In this document: piece after piece, positions 22,736 through 35,136 of the stretch
Position numbering within the stretch: the stretch's first letter is position 1
Layout of the letters: each line of letters opens with the position of its first letter
From: Hevea brasiliensis
Lineage: Eukaryota > Streptophyta > Magnoliopsida > Malpighiales > Euphorbiaceae
NCBI RefSeq assembly: GCF_030052815.1
Contig: NC_079510.1
Span: 49,318,725-49,382,724, forward strand
Length of the DNA: 64,000 bases
Direction of reading: 5' to 3'
Notes under the pieces: model-generated
The model's database searches: none
Told to the model about the DNA's origin: nothing
The model's input: only the letters and a program-made list of their open reading frames with translations
Translations under genes and position numbers: made by a program

Positions 22736-24979
22736 TGTAATATCTTGAATTTTTAAATAATTATTTTATATGTAAATTATAATACTTTACTTTATTAAAT
22801 ATTATGAAAATTAAATTTAAATTTTTAAAATTTTTAAAATTAGGTTTGATTTTTTTAAGACAATAAATTTTATCTATTTTTAAAAATTAATTTAAAAATC
22901 ATATGGTAAATTTAAAAATATATTTAAACTTTATTATTATTTTTTTTTGTAATTTTTTCAGAATTTTTGAGCCTCATTTTAGATCCCAGGACATAATAAA
23001 ATTTCAATTTTCAGTAACTTGAATCGAACTGATCGAATCAAATCAGATCGGCCCCATTTTCTTTTCCTCTTCCTCCAGCACACCCGACCCCTCTCCCTTC
23101 TCTCTTCATTTTCTGTCTCCTCTCTCCTCCCCACCGCCCACTACCACCTCCCCTCCCTTCCCCACTCACCGACGCATCACCAGGACACCTCCTCGCAGTC
23201 AGGCCAGCTTAGATCCCCAAAAAATTGAGCTTGAATCCCTCCCCACCCGCAACCCGCTGTTTCATCTTTTCGACGTGATTTCAGCCAATCCGGCTATCAA
23301 TTGGACCAGGTCTAGCCCCAATTACCTTCTACACTTCGAGAGCTTTCCAAATATACAAAGAACATGAATTTCCGTCGAGCGGTTTGTCTGATTTAAATTC
23401 AGGAAATTTTCGCCCATTTTAATTTTTGGGCTAGATTTCTTCCAAAGAGGGAACCCCACGGAGCTTTCGAGAGTACCAGCGTGCTCTACTTTACGAGAGC
23501 TTCGCGATGATATAAATTTTAAAATTTTCTGGCACTAAAAATTCAGTGAGTTTCACAAACTTCACAGTATTTTTCTGAGCTTTAAATAAGCCTATTTAAG
23601 TTTAAAAAAATTATATTCTAACTCTTAGTATTGTGGCTTTGCATAGGTACTTTCATTTCGCGAAATTTTATCAGTGCCCAGATATGTATTTTCAGATCGA
23701 ATAAACGAGCTACCGGAGTTGCTTCAGAAACGGGTCGAAATTACAATCCTTGCCACCATTTTCAGACACCCTGGATGCGTTTCAAGTCTCAGAATCGGCG
23801 TAGGTAAATTCGAACTTGAAATTTTCTTATTTACCTAGTGCCGAGTTTAGAATAAAAATTCATAAAATATTCGTGAGTGGTTAGAAAATTATGATTCCTT
23901 TTGCAATAGTCTTATAGCATTGTTAAGGAATGCAGGGCAAAATTTTAGAATTTTTAGAGCTAGTTTGAATGACTTTTACAAAATGTCAGTTTTAAGCCTT
24001 ACAATTGAATTGTCGGACTGTGTGAGTTTTGTCTAGATTGAAGGGTCTAGGAGGGGCCAGATGATGTTGTTGAGATGTGAATTTGAGACTTGTGACTTTA
24101 GAAGTGTGATTCTAGCTACTTTGCAGATTGGGTAGGTCCTAGGTAGAAAGAAAACTCTGCCAGATTTTCGGCATAAATTAGGGTATCTTTTAACTCTTTA
24201 AAGTCTTAGTTTAAGTTAGTGCTGATAAATTTATAATGTAATTGCTTAGGTGATCAGGGCTAGCCATGCTCTTCTACTCAGCTATCACAGTGATTCTTGG
24301 TGTACTGTGTGTAGATATTGATTTTATTTATAATTCAATATTATTATATATACATGGCATGTTCATGCATTCACTTATAATTATATGTATATAGCTATTA
24401 TAGACACGCTTTGCATTGCACTATTATTTGATGAAATTGATGTGAGTGTTGCTTTAAAATAATTTGGAGCTGTGCGCATGTATTGGCGTACGTGAGGTGT
24501 GGTACTAGATATAGGTAGGACGAGTAAATCAGCTTGAGCTAGTCTCGCTTGGGGTTTGATCCTTTTTGTGATAAGTCAAGGTAAATACGGCTTTGAATTG
24601 ATCTCACTGACCCCCAAGAGAAAATCCAGCTCACGTTAATCTCACTGGCAGAGGCTGGAATTAAGAGAGCTGTGTAGGGGATCAGTGTTATATCAATCAA
24701 ATATATATATATATATATATTTTATTGATATAACACATGGGTGTGTGAGTGCTCCAAATTATTCTTGGTGCGAATATTATTTGAACTTGGTTAAATATAT
24801 TGATATATGTTGCATTTTATCATTATGGATGCATTAGCCCTAGATAGTTGTAGAAATTATATTTAAAATCAATATCTTACTCTATGAGTCGAACGCTCAT
24901 TCCTGTTCATCCTATTTTTTCTAGGTTACAGGAGATTCTCTTTCTTTGTGATTAACCCACTTCCTGCCTTACAGGTCTA
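22736..24979 (+). mobile_element. solo LTR E, left part (Gypsy-type)
   Basis: The sequence begins TGTAATATCTTGAATTTTTA, a form typical of plant Gypsy LTRs, and is preceded by TTTTA (22731-22735). Its right part resumes at 54465 and ends ...GGGTCGTGACA at 54913, followed by TTTTA (54914-54918). Together they make about 2.69 kb with TG..CA ends and a perfect 5-bp TSD. No internal coding region is linked to it, so it is a solo LTR formed by LTR-LTR recombination. Short CT-rich reading frames around 23050-23220 are not a gene. Strand is set by the TG..CA reading and is not proven. The Gypsy assignment is by feel of the ends, not by protein evidence. Confidence 0.85.
24975..24979 (+). repeat. TSD GTCTA of Copia element A (left copy)
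   Basis: It is identical to 54460-54464. The flank beyond the right copy continues solo LTR E, so A inserted into E. Confidence 0.88.
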
Positions 24980-27086
24980 TGTTAGTAGTATATCCTAGAG
25001 CATATCATTTTGTATATATCTTGTACATATTTTATTAATAAAAGAAAATTTCACTTTTCCGTTTACATAATATATTTGTGTGTAATAGAAAAAGTCCATT
25101 GATATTTTGTTAGAAATTCTATTCTTAAGTTGTTAAGAATATGAGTGACAGTATTTCTAGTACAAAGTATCATAAATTAGTTCACAATCGAGGATACTTC
25201 ACACGAGACATCACTTATCCAGAAAGATTATAACCATATTTGTTCCAAAGGTATTTATATGAGATATAAGTAAAATGGAGTGGTGAGTCTCATGCCACAT
25301 AACAAACATGATAGGCACTTATACATAATAAGTAGGCCGAACCAGTGACGCTTATGACTAGCACATAGAGTTTACTCTTGTCAATGCATTGTTATATATC
25401 ATATCAGTGCATATAATCTTTAGATCTGAGATAATATAATTATCTTGTATATAGGTGGTTTGAGTTTGATACTGCTTTCATACTTGTACTGTGTATGGGT
25501 ATATGGGCATGTGTTGGCTCCTACTAGTTATATATGGAGATAGGTGTTGATCAAGATGGAATTCGTTACCCTAAGTAAATAGGGATACAATCCTATGTTC
25601 ATTTAATTGTTCTTGATGTTTCAAGTTCCTGGTTAGGACAGACAGATTTAGTCAGAAAAGAGTTTCTGATAAGAAAATCTAATTAATCAAGAACTAGAAT
25701 TAAAAGAGAACATAATGTTCATAGCAAATGGGGTTTGACATTAACCATGACTCCAACTCGAATTGGGATTTTGTAACGGAGAGATTCTAGTGCATGGTAA
25801 CATATGATTATAGGTTCATTTAAGGTATTCATTGTTACTGATTGGGTGGCCATGGCATGCTATGCTAGGTGTCAACCATGGTCTATGAGATGCCTAAAAT
25901 GATTTAGAGAAATCATTCATGGTAAGAAAGAGTTCTGATGATATTAAGAGTTAATATCATATCTCATTGTTAATTAGTGATGAGCTTAGTAAGTCACACA
26001 TTTACACAAGTTAATCACCAAGTAAAATGTGATTTAATTGATTAATTAAAGACTTTAATTGATTAATTAAATAGGTTTGATTTGCAATGAGATTGCAAAG
26101 TCCTTAGCATGGCTTGAAACTAAATCTAGGTTATTGGATGTATAGTATAAGTTAAATTTATATTTAAAGTGTTTAAATATAAATTTGATTGTGAGAAATT
26201 AATTAATGGAGATTAATTAATTAATTTATATTTGATATAAATTAATTAAAAGAGGAGAAATAATGATTTTGGGTTGAGAACTCAAAATTAAAACATAAGG
26301 GTAATTTGGTCATTTCATATGGTGACATGTGACACCATGAGATGGTGACACATGGCACCAAATAAGCTTGCCATTTGTTTTCCTATCATGCAAGATTATC
26401 AAAGTCAAGATTAAGTCTAGCTTTGACACTTGGCTTAATGAGATTAAGTCAATTAAAAATAAGATGCAATCTAATGGTGACATGTGACAAAGGGATTAAG
26501 TGATTATTTGACCTAATTATAAAAGGGAAAGAAAGAAGAAATAAATATATTCTTCTTCCTTCTCAAAAAGTGGCGGCAGCCCATTTTCTCCCTCTCCTCT
26601 TCTTGCTTTCTCATCAATTCAAAGAGAATCACTCCATTCCCTTTGAATTAAAATTGCTAGAAATTATTTCTAGTGTCCTATATACACATATAACATCTCT
26701 AAAAGTAAAATTCCAAATTATAATTGGTTGGCAAGGCTTGAGAAGCAAAATTGGGGGTTGCTCATTGGTGATCTTAGTGTGGACAAGCTAGAGAGACAAC
26801 ACTTGGGGTCCTAGGAGCTTCTTAAAGGTTTCAATTGCATCCATAGTGCATCAAAGAGGTTAGTACCCAAATTCCTCTTTCAAATTAGGATTTAATTGAA
26901 TTTGTTAATTCACAATCTTGAATGGCAAATGAAGATCCTAATACATATTAAAAGTGTTTTAATATGCAATTGAGTATTGAAATTAATTAGGCACATAAGA
27001 GATGTGGCATGATGCAAGAAACCCTAGAAGAAAAATTTTGAAATTCAATGCTCCAATGTACCAATAACCATGCTTCTGCTCCTTCA
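24980..27086 (+). repeat. 5' LTR of Copia element A
   Basis: This LTR is 2107 bp and runs from TGTTAGTAGTAT to TGCTCCTTCA. It is followed two bases later by a primer binding site. Its partner 3' LTR starts at 38694 and is split twice. Over the first 220 or so bases the two LTRs show about 16 differences by hand count, mostly transitions, so the insertion is not recent and may have been methylated. Confidence 0.93.
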
Positions 27087-27088
27087 AT

Positions 27089-27101
27089 TGGTATCAGAGC
27101 C
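27089..27101 (+). promoter_or_regulatory. primer binding site of Copia element A
   Basis: TGGTATCAGAGCC is complementary to the 3' end of plant initiator tRNA-Met, the usual primer for plant Copia reverse transcription. It lies two bases after the LTR end. Element B carries the altered form TGATATCAGAACC at the same place. Confidence 0.93.
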
Positions 27102-28648
27102 ACTATATTTGCCATTAGGATTGAATATGATATTTAATTGTGTGATTAGATCAAATTTGGATTGATCTAAAACTGTTTGGGTGCTCATGTGTGGCGGCAA
27201 GATTGATGATGGTGCTCATGGGTGGCGGTATGTTTGAGATGCACACCCCAATGGTGCGATTTGTTTTGGGCTTGGGCTTTGGGCTTCTTTATGCAATTGT
27301 TGTATATCTTAAGGGTCATAATTAGGCCCATACCTAATTAAATTGTTTAATTAGGAATTTTAATCACACAATTAATGTTTGAAAAATGTTTCCAAGGTAT
27401 TAATTTGGAAAAGGGTTTCTAAATTTAAATTTATTTGAATGAGATTCAAATCTGAATTTTTTTGTTGAATATGTGATATTCAATTTAATTTTTTAGTATG
27501 TATATTTTATTTAATTGATAAATTTTAATATGCATGATGGATGATCATGGACAATAAAAGACTAATGTAATTGGATTTATTTCTTTTATTTTTCTTTGGG
27601 TTGTAAAATAGTTAATTTTATTTTAGTGGCATGTATTATAAATATTGTAATAATTTGGGTTGTAATTTCATTTATTTGAGGACTTTAAAGTCCATATTCT
27701 TGTAAATTCGCCTTGGTACGCCAAAGATTACAATGTAATTGGATTGCAAGAAGATCAAGGAGGTCAAGAGCATTGGTGGGACCAGTGGGAGGAAATCAAG
27801 ATCAAGTGTTGATTATGTACTCCTTCAGCAACTCTTGTAAAATGAATGAATGAAATATACCTAGGAATGCCCTGATTCAATTCTTGGTGGCTCAGAATTG
27901 AATCCCTTAGAAAGTCCATGATCATACTATATTATTTATTTATCTATGTATGCATGAAATATATGAAAATGTATGCAAGTATATGATATATGCATGCCAA
28001 TTAGATAAAGTGCAAAGTGAGACCATAATAGTAATTAAGCCGACCACTAAATCTTCCAAACAAATGATTAAGTTGGAAATGGTATAATTAAAGTAATTAT
28101 ATCATGGGCCCTCCATTGAGACAATTATTTTAAGAAATTTTAAATACTTGCATGCGATGCATTTAATTTAAGAGATTTTCTTAAGAATAATTGTTAAGCA
28201 TGAGATATTGTAAATATATAAATAGTTGATGGCCAATAATGGACGTGCCTGAGGACATTAAAATTATTTGCATGTTTATTGGATTAATTGGATCAACTTA
28301 ACTAATGCAAGATAAATCAATAATGGATGTGCCTGAGATTTTGAGCATTAGGGGCTAGATAAATGATTAAACCTCACATGAGATGTGATGGGCAAGGAGT
28401 TGCTCACTTATAGTTTATTGTAATTCCAATAATGGATGTGCCTGAGGATGATTAATAAGACTATAAGAATTCAATCACCCACTAGAAATCCATCCAACGA
28501 GGATTTTTGTTTCCTATTTTGGAAGTGTAGGATCCACCAAGTTAGTGGGAGGACCAATTTGATTAAAAGACCATAATCATTTTGGTTAATTACTTGATAC
28601 ATTTACTAATTAATCTAGTTATTTTCTGCAGTTAATTTTCTGATAATA
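27102..28648 (+). other. long untranslated leader of element A with three-copy 20-bp motif
   Basis: About 1.5 kb separates the primer binding site from the gag start. No coding region is seen. The motif CAATAATGGAYGTGCCTGAG occurs three times in the same direction, at 28234-28253, 28318-28337 and 28427-28446, and is kept in element B. Such a position suits packaging or dimerisation signals, but the role is unknown. Confidence 0.8.
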
Positions 28649-31577
28649 ATGAGCACACAACAACCACCACCATTCAATATTTTTGCGATCATACTTGATC
28701 AAAATAGGTTGACGGGACCTAATCTTTCTAATTGGCTAAGAAATTTAAAACTTATCCTGAACCTAGAATATGTTGGATATGTTCTAGACTCAAAGGTTCC
28801 TGGTCCCTTACCTCCAGAGGCCACTCAAGAGGAACATGACACTTTGGACAAATGGAAGGAGCATGATATGAGAGCCAAATGTTACATGCTTACTTTTATG
28901 AGTAATGAGTTACAAAAGTAGCATGAAAATATACAGAATGCAAGTGAGATCCTCCTTCACCTAGAAGAGTTATATGGTGAGCACAGCAGGAATGCTAGGT
29001 ATGAGATATCTAGACAGTTATTCCACATGAGGATGTGTGAGGGACAAAATATAGGAGATCATGTCCATAAGATGATTTGGCTTATTGAGCAGCTGGAATA
29101 TCTTGACTTTCACATGGATTTCCAACTGCAAACGGATTTGATCCTTCAGTCCCTGCCTGAGTCATTTGGGAATTTTGTGACAAATTTCCATATGACAAAG
29201 CAAGAGTTTACTCTAGCTGGGTTGCTTAACATGCTGGTTATTGTCCAAAAGAATATGCCAGGCAATAAAGAAAAAGAGGTAGCTTTGATTGCATCTTCTT
29301 CTTATGTTGGAAAGTCCAAAAAGAAGAAAGGCAATAAGAATAAGAAACCTCAAATTTCTGGACCTTTCAAGAAGATAGCCAAACAGAAGGGTAAGACCGA
29401 AGCTGACAAAGGCAAGGGCAAGTGTTTCCACTGTCAGAAGGATGGGCACTGAAAAAGGAACTGCCCAGAGTATCTTACTTCTCTGAAGGACAAGAAGGAT
29501 AGACCTTCAGAAGGTATGTCTGTGTCTTGTTATTTAGATTCTGATGATACTCATAATTCATCTACAGCTTGGGTTTTAGATACTGGTGCTAGTTCTCACA
29601 TTACTTATGATATGCAGGAACTAGCAAGTAGTAGCAGCTTGCAGTCGCGAGATATTAGACTCCGGGTTGGCAATGGCTCAACTGTTGAAGCTTTAGCCAT
29701 AGGATCTAAATCTTTATACATGTATGGACATGTTTTATATTTAAGTAATATTTTACATGTGCCTGATGCTTTTAAGAACATTATTTCTATATCTAGTTTG
29801 ACTAGAAATGGTTATGAATTTTAGTTTACAAATGATGTTTGCAATATTTATTTTGAAAATAAATATATTAGCTCGGGCTTTATGCATGATGGACTTTATT
29901 ATTTAGATAATAATATTAAATACAAATCTAATGCAAGTAATCTAAATGAATGTAATGCCATGATGAAAATCAACTTAAGTTCAAAATATATTTGGCACTT
30001 AAGATTAGGTCATGTTGCAGAAGATAGGATTGCAAAGCTGGAGAAAATGGGGATTTTATCCTCATTGGGTTCTGAACCTACTCCAACTTGTGAATCCTAC
30101 CTTCAAGGAAAAATAACTAGATCACCTTTTGTTAGACAAAGGCTAAGAGCTGAAAATATTTTGAAATTGATACATAGTGATGTATGCGGTTCATTTAAGG
30201 AAATGGTTAGAGGCAGTTTTCATTACTTTATTACCTTTACTGATGATAAATCAAGGTTTGGGTATTTGTATTTGATGAAATATAAACATGAATCCTTTGA
30301 AAAGTTCAAAGAATTTAAATGTGAAGTAGAAAATCAAACAGGAAAAAGTATTAAGACTCTTCGATCAGATCGTGGAGATGAATACTTAAGTACTAACTTT
30401 GATGAATACTTGAAAGAGTATGGCATTGTCTCCCAATTGACTCCTCCAGGAATGCCACAACTAAAAGGTGTATCTGAAAGGAGAAATCGTACCCTATTAG
30501 ATATGGTACGCAGTATGATGAGCTATACTGATATGCCAATCTCCTTTTGAGGATTTATATTAGAATTAGCTTTGCATATTATGAATAGGATTCCATTAAA
30601 ATCAATTTCTTCCACACCTTATGAGATATGGCATGGAAGAAAACTAAGTCTTAAGCATGTTAAGATTTGGGGTTATCCAGCTTACATTAAAAAGCTGAGC
30701 ACTGATAAATTGGAAACCATATAAAAAAAAGGTCAATTTATTGGATATCCAAAAGAAAGTTTTAGATATTATTTTTATTTGTCTATATCACAAAAGGTTG
30801 TGGTAAGCAGAGATGCTATATTTCTTGAACAACAGTTTATTCAAGAAGGTGGCAAAGGAAGGCAAATAGAGTTAGAATTGGAAAATTCTGACCAATCAAC
30901 AGATCAAATGAATATAGATCCATCTAGTCAACCTACACCTATTGATGAAACATCTACAGTAATTCCTCGCAGATCAACTAGGACATCTCACCCACCAGTG
31001 AGATATGGTTTTCTTCATGAAGATGAACAAGGGTTATTTACTCATGAAGAAGTAGATCATGGAGATGATCCTCTTACCTATGAAGAAGCTATATCAGATA
31101 TAGATTCTTCAAAATGGATTGAAGCTATGAAATTTGAATTTAAGGCTAGTAGCGAAAGGGTTTCGCCAAAGGCAAGAAATCGACTATGAGAAAACTTTCT
31201 TGCCTGTTGCCATGCTTAAATCAATTAGGATTCTATTAGCAATAGCTGCATACTATGATTATGAGATTTGGAAGATGGATGTTAAAAACAGCTTTTCTCA
31301 ATAGATACATTGATGAAAACATTTTCATGGAACAACCTAGGGGTTTTGAATCCCAAGATGGTTCCAAGGTATGCAAGCTAAAGCAATCCATTTATGGGTT
31401 GAAACAAGCTTTGAGAAGTTGGAATATCTATTTTGATGAAGCCATTAAGTCATTTAGTTTTATTAAAAATGTGGATGAACCATGTGTATATAAGAAGGTT
31501 AGTGATAGTGCTATCACTTTCCTTGTCTTATATGTGGATGATATTCTGTTGATAGGTAATAACATAGGTATGTTGAC
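28649..31577 (+). pseudogene. Copia gag-pol of element A, first part (degenerate)
   Basis: From 28649 to about 31150 one reading frame covers gag, protease and integrase with several in-frame stops, for example at 28919, 29451, 29822, 30548 and 30721. Gag ends in a zinc knuckle CFHCQKDGH..KRNC (about 29420-29465) whose Trp codon after the His has become TGA. The protease active site DTGASSH lies near 29579. Integrase shows WHLRLGHV, an HHCC motif whose third Cys is Tyr (CESY), and the core with HSDVCG and LRSDRGDEYL. A deletion near 31150 shifts the frame and removes the start of the reverse transcriptase. The RT then continues from 31255 with YGLKQA and YVDD (31531-31542). Insertion F cuts it at 31577. 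In an intact element this polyprotein copies and integrates the retrotransposon; here it is dead. Confidence 0.93.
31573..31577 (+). repeat. TSD TTGAC of insertion F (left copy)
   Basis: It is identical to 37735-37739. Joining the two sides at this repeat restores the Copia RT sequence that is uninterrupted in relative B (...TTGACAACTRTAAA). Confidence 0.9.
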
Positions 31578-32111
31578 TGTCACCACCATATTTTGGCCGA
31601 CCTCCGAAGTTAAGGGACTTTAAAATCGACTTCTTCATCCGGTCTCAGCCGATGTTCTTCGATCATAAATGACTTTTCCGAACTCACCGATTGTTCAACC
31701 ATGAAATAAATTGATGCCATTCTTAGTAGTTTTCCGATCTCTTCTTACAAATATTATGGAACTTCATTTGGCTAATGTAAGGATTTGGTTCTAACTTGAA
31801 TGCCCTAGGTATTAAAGTGAAATTAAGGTCTTTATCTGGTCTAATGACGATCCCGATCTTTAGAATTCAAATCAATGTCCAAACTTTCCAATTCCAACGT
31901 TTTAAAATCTTATTCGGTGCTTGGTCGTAGCTTAGTCCCATCTTAAGCTTACGTATACTGTTTTTTTTATCTTTTATACTTAGGTTAATGGTTGCTTTTA
32001 AGTTTACTGTCCAACATGTTCAAAGTAATTAAGTACTCATACAATTTGGACATTCTCTTATCTCATCAAGAAATTGAGCAAAAAGGACTTCATTGCATTT
32101 CAAAATAAAAT

Positions 32112-33954
32112 TTACAAGTCATTCAGCTGGAGGGTCTCCCCCAGCCTGTTCTCTAGGTAAATCATCATTTCTCTCATTCTCTCTCTCTCCCTCTGGCTCC
32201 TCGTCGCTCTCATCTTCATCTCTAGGAACAAGATCAACCATCCAGGAGAAGTCTTCCCCAGGTAACGCCTTTCAAGCTTAGCCAAAAGATCGCCATGTGC
32301 ATTCACATAAGCGCTAACTTCCCTTGTCACGGCCTCCTCTTCTTTCACTTTGAGCTCCTCAGTGAGGCGAGCGACATTGGCAGTTCGGTAGGCCTAAGCT
32401 TCTTCCAGTTCATGCTCCAGTTCAGCTATCTTGTCCTCATAAGATTTTATCCGACCCTCAATCTCCGTGATATAGTCATGAGCGGACGAAAGTTGGGCTC
32501 GGGTGGAAGCGACATCCTGGATCGCCTTCAGAATTTCCTGCCTCAGGAGGTGAGCCTTTTCCTTGATTATGCGTTGGTTCATCAGGCTCTCCACGCTCAA
32601 GCTCATTGTCTGAGCCAAGAGATTATCAAGGCTATCCGGGGTCAGCCTGTTCCGATCATCTTGAAGGCATATGGTGGCACCTAGAACTTTGGCCAAGCCC
32701 GGATTCCCCTGAACTGAGCGGTTCTTTTCGAGAGAGTGAATGAGGACCTGGACGCCACGAAAAAGGGGCCTTACAGCAGGTTGAGAAGATCCTCCCTCGA
32801 CACTTGAGGAAACAGGCAGAGGTGGCGGTTCTTCCTGTCAAGGAGGGGAAGGAGCGATCTCCACCTCTGGGATCGGTTGTTCTAAAGGTCAGGACGAAGA
32901 GCTCGGCACTTCTCCCGAATCTCGCCTTGGCGTCTTGGATGCCACAGAGATCTATATTTCTTGCACCTTCCGGGAGACCTCTCTTTTTCCCTAGTGGCTC
33001 TCTCTTTGCGCTTTCGCCTCCAGCCATTCCTGCACGGAAAAACAAGTTAGTGAGATCACCTGAGTCAGGAGGCTAAAGGTTTAGGTTATACTGATCCCGG
33101 GTCTGAGGTCAGAGAGCTGCAGTTCATAATCTTCGTTGGCGATCACCCTCATAAGCCACCACCTCAGTTTGGCCATTACGGTATATGGGCAAGAATACTT
33201 TTGGGTGGCCACCTGCTCCTTCAATTCTTTCACCATGGCGTACTCGTCTCTATTCAAAGTGACCTTTTTTGGAGCCGAGGGGACCAGGTATTGCCAACTG
33301 CGTGGGAAACCTTCGAAGCCATTCAGGTTCTTGTTCTTCAATATAAAGAACTGGTTTTTCCAGTTCTTCAGTGAAGAGGGAAGGTCGGTAAAAAGCCCGC
33401 AGTGCGGCTTGGCTTGGAAGAACTAGTACTCATTGTCCTTCCGGTGAGAAAGTCTATGCAATTCAGCAAAAACCTTCGCTGTAGGCTCGAGCTTCTTGGC
33501 TCGGCATAAGCCCCTAAAAGCCACCAGAATCCGCCATGAGTTTGGATGCACTTGGGCTACACATACATGGTGGAACTTCAGAACAGCCTTAAAGAAGCCG
33601 TCAAGTGGGAACCAAAGCCTGACTTTTAATTGCTCTTCATACACCATGATCGTGTCATTCTCTTCAAAGAAGTGATCAGCTCGGAGATCACCATGGCATC
33701 TGATAAGCTCGTAAGAGTTAGGCTGAAAGTTGTACTATTGACTAATGGACTGCAGATCGGTTTCCTGGAGAACCGACGAAAACTCATCCACGGGTAGAGG
33801 CTCGTTTGGATTGAGCCACCCTACCGCGAGTTGGGGCAGAGGTTGCAAAAGGTTCAGGTCGCCCACTTGGCCTAATTACCTCAGCTTCGTCCGATGTCCA
33901 TGAGATGTGGACAAAAGGCAGGCTCGCAGCTCTTTGACCCTCAGCGCCGCTCAT
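32112..33954 (-). pseudogene. antisense ORF of insertion F, Transposase_28 / coiled-coil type (broken)
   Basis: Read leftward, a start codon at 33954 (MSGAEGQRAASLPFVHISWT) follows a TATA box by about 160 bases. The part at 33647-33081 is one frame with a single TAG stop at 33423-33425. It contains VHPNSWRILVAFRGLCR and LKNWKNQFFILK, blocks I associate with the Pfam family of putative gypsy-type transposon proteins (Transposase_28). A possible intron follows (GTATAACC... to CGTGCAG, about 33098-33040). The next part is charged and rich in Arg/Ser. At 32696-32394 a long coiled coil (KIAELEHELEEA) ends at a stop, and related sequence continues to 32112. Tat/Retand Gypsy elements are known to carry such antisense ORFs of unknown function. 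Stops and frame changes make this copy a probable pseudogene. Confidence 0.6.
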
Positions 33955-34110
33955 TTTCAAGAAAATAAAAGAAGTTTAACTCAGAAAAGAATTAAAATCC
34001 TTATCGGAATGTGATCGGTGCCGAAAATACTTAAAGAAACGAGAGAATGTTGAGATTGCTAGCAAAGTGCTGAAAGTGACATAAGGGAGCAACTGATTGA
34101 CCCTCCCCCT

Positions 34111-34117
34111 ATTTATA
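34111..34117 (-). promoter_or_regulatory. TATA box for the antisense ORF in F
   Basis: The minus strand reads GGGTATAAATAGGGGG. It sits about 160 bases upstream of the ATG at 33954, a normal plant promoter spacing, which supports real antisense transcription in an ancestor. Confidence 0.55.
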
Positions 34118-34417
34118 CCCGTCTGAGTATTTAATGCTCACAAAGTTCTAAGCGGCACATCGGTTAGCAGAATCGGCTCACTTTCCTGACACATTGCGGG
34201 AAGGTTCCAGAAACACAATAATAAAATCGAATAAAATGATATCGGTTAGTTAGGGTTATCGGATTGGGGAAATTTTCAGAGCCACAAATCGGCTAATGAC
34301 GATTTAGTTAGAGATCAGATTGGATATGCACATCAAAGATCAAAAAAATAACTGATGCAATAAATAAATAATAACCTTCAAATAGAATTTCATTTCATTT
34401 CCAAAAGGTCATATTGT

Positions 34418-34570
34418 ATCATTTGGGCGATCTGAGATCGGATTACATCATTAAGAGAACCTTTAAAGATCAGATTACATCATTTGGGAGATCTCAAGAG
34501 ATTGGATTACATCATTAAGAGAACCTTTAAAGATCAGATTACATCATTTGGGCGATCTCGAAAGATCAGC
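34418..34570. repeat. short tandem repeat, about 61-64 bp unit, 2.4 copies
   Basis: Units start with ATCATTTGGGCGATCT at about 34418, 34479 and 34543 and share AAGAGAACCTTTAAAGATCA. The third copy is partial. It lies between the two antisense units of F. Confidence 0.8.
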
Positions 34571-34622
34571 ACTACATCTTACCTAGTAGAGGCCTATGTC
34601 AAAGCCTAGTCTTGTGGTTGAA

Positions 34623-35036
34623 TCAAAAGATGTGTTTGATCAAAAAGCCAGCCACAAGTATTGGATAGATGTGTAGCTCAAATAGGGTAACTATGACTCT
34701 CATGATGGTGAGCGGAGTCATCATCGATGTCATCGACCAGAATCGAGCTGCAGTCGGGATGCCCGATATAGTGAGGAGCCAAATGAACTTCAAGAGGAGG
34801 TCACCGACATTAAGATTGAAATTAGCAGTACTCTTACCCGAGATCGGCCCACCAATTATACTGGTAGACCGATTCGAGATCGGCATGATCGTCATTTTCT
34901 ATCTTGATCGGTAAATTAGTCCGGTTCCCTCACTGTCATCAGATATTATCCTCGTGATTCTCCGATCACCAGGATCATAAATTTTCAGGCGAGGGGCAAA
35001 GGAAACAGTCGAAAAAAGATCAAAAGCAGTCACCAT
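34623..35036 (-). pseudogene. second antisense ORF in F, unknown, hydrophobic
   Basis: One frame runs from ATG at 35036-35034 to 34623 with a single TAG at 34901-34899, giving 45 residues before the stop and 90 after it, starting at a Met two codons later. The first part is polar (KIYDPGDRRITRIISDD). The second contains hydrophobic stretches (LLLKFIWLLTISG and YPILVAGFLI) that might be membrane segments. A TATA-like CTATATATA lies about 95 bases upstream. I recognise no family. Either the TAG is a mutation in a once longer gene, or these are two unrelated chance frames. The paired promoter arrangement with the downstream antisense ORF is the reason to list it. Confidence 0.35.
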
Positions 35037-35126
35037 GGTCAGAATTGTTACCGGAGGAGCTAGAATGGGAGAAATGGAGAAATGGAAGAAGGAGAAATGA
35101 AGTGTGAAGGAACTTTCTCACTGGTG

Positions 35127-35136
35127 CATATATATA
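35127..35136 (-). promoter_or_regulatory. TATA-like box for the second antisense ORF in F
   Basis: The minus strand reads GGCCCTATATATATGC, about 95 bases before the ATG at 35036. The sequence is symmetrical, so direction is taken from the ORF. Confidence 0.4.

Noticed and set aside
32295..33426. Plus-strand frames inside insertion F
   Set aside because: They are opposite to the antisense ORF with its recognised blocks, and show no domain.
34418..34570. Regularly spaced repeats that might suggest a CRISPR array
   Set aside because: Only 2.4 head-to-tail copies without unique spacers, in a plant retroelement; a simple tandem repeat.
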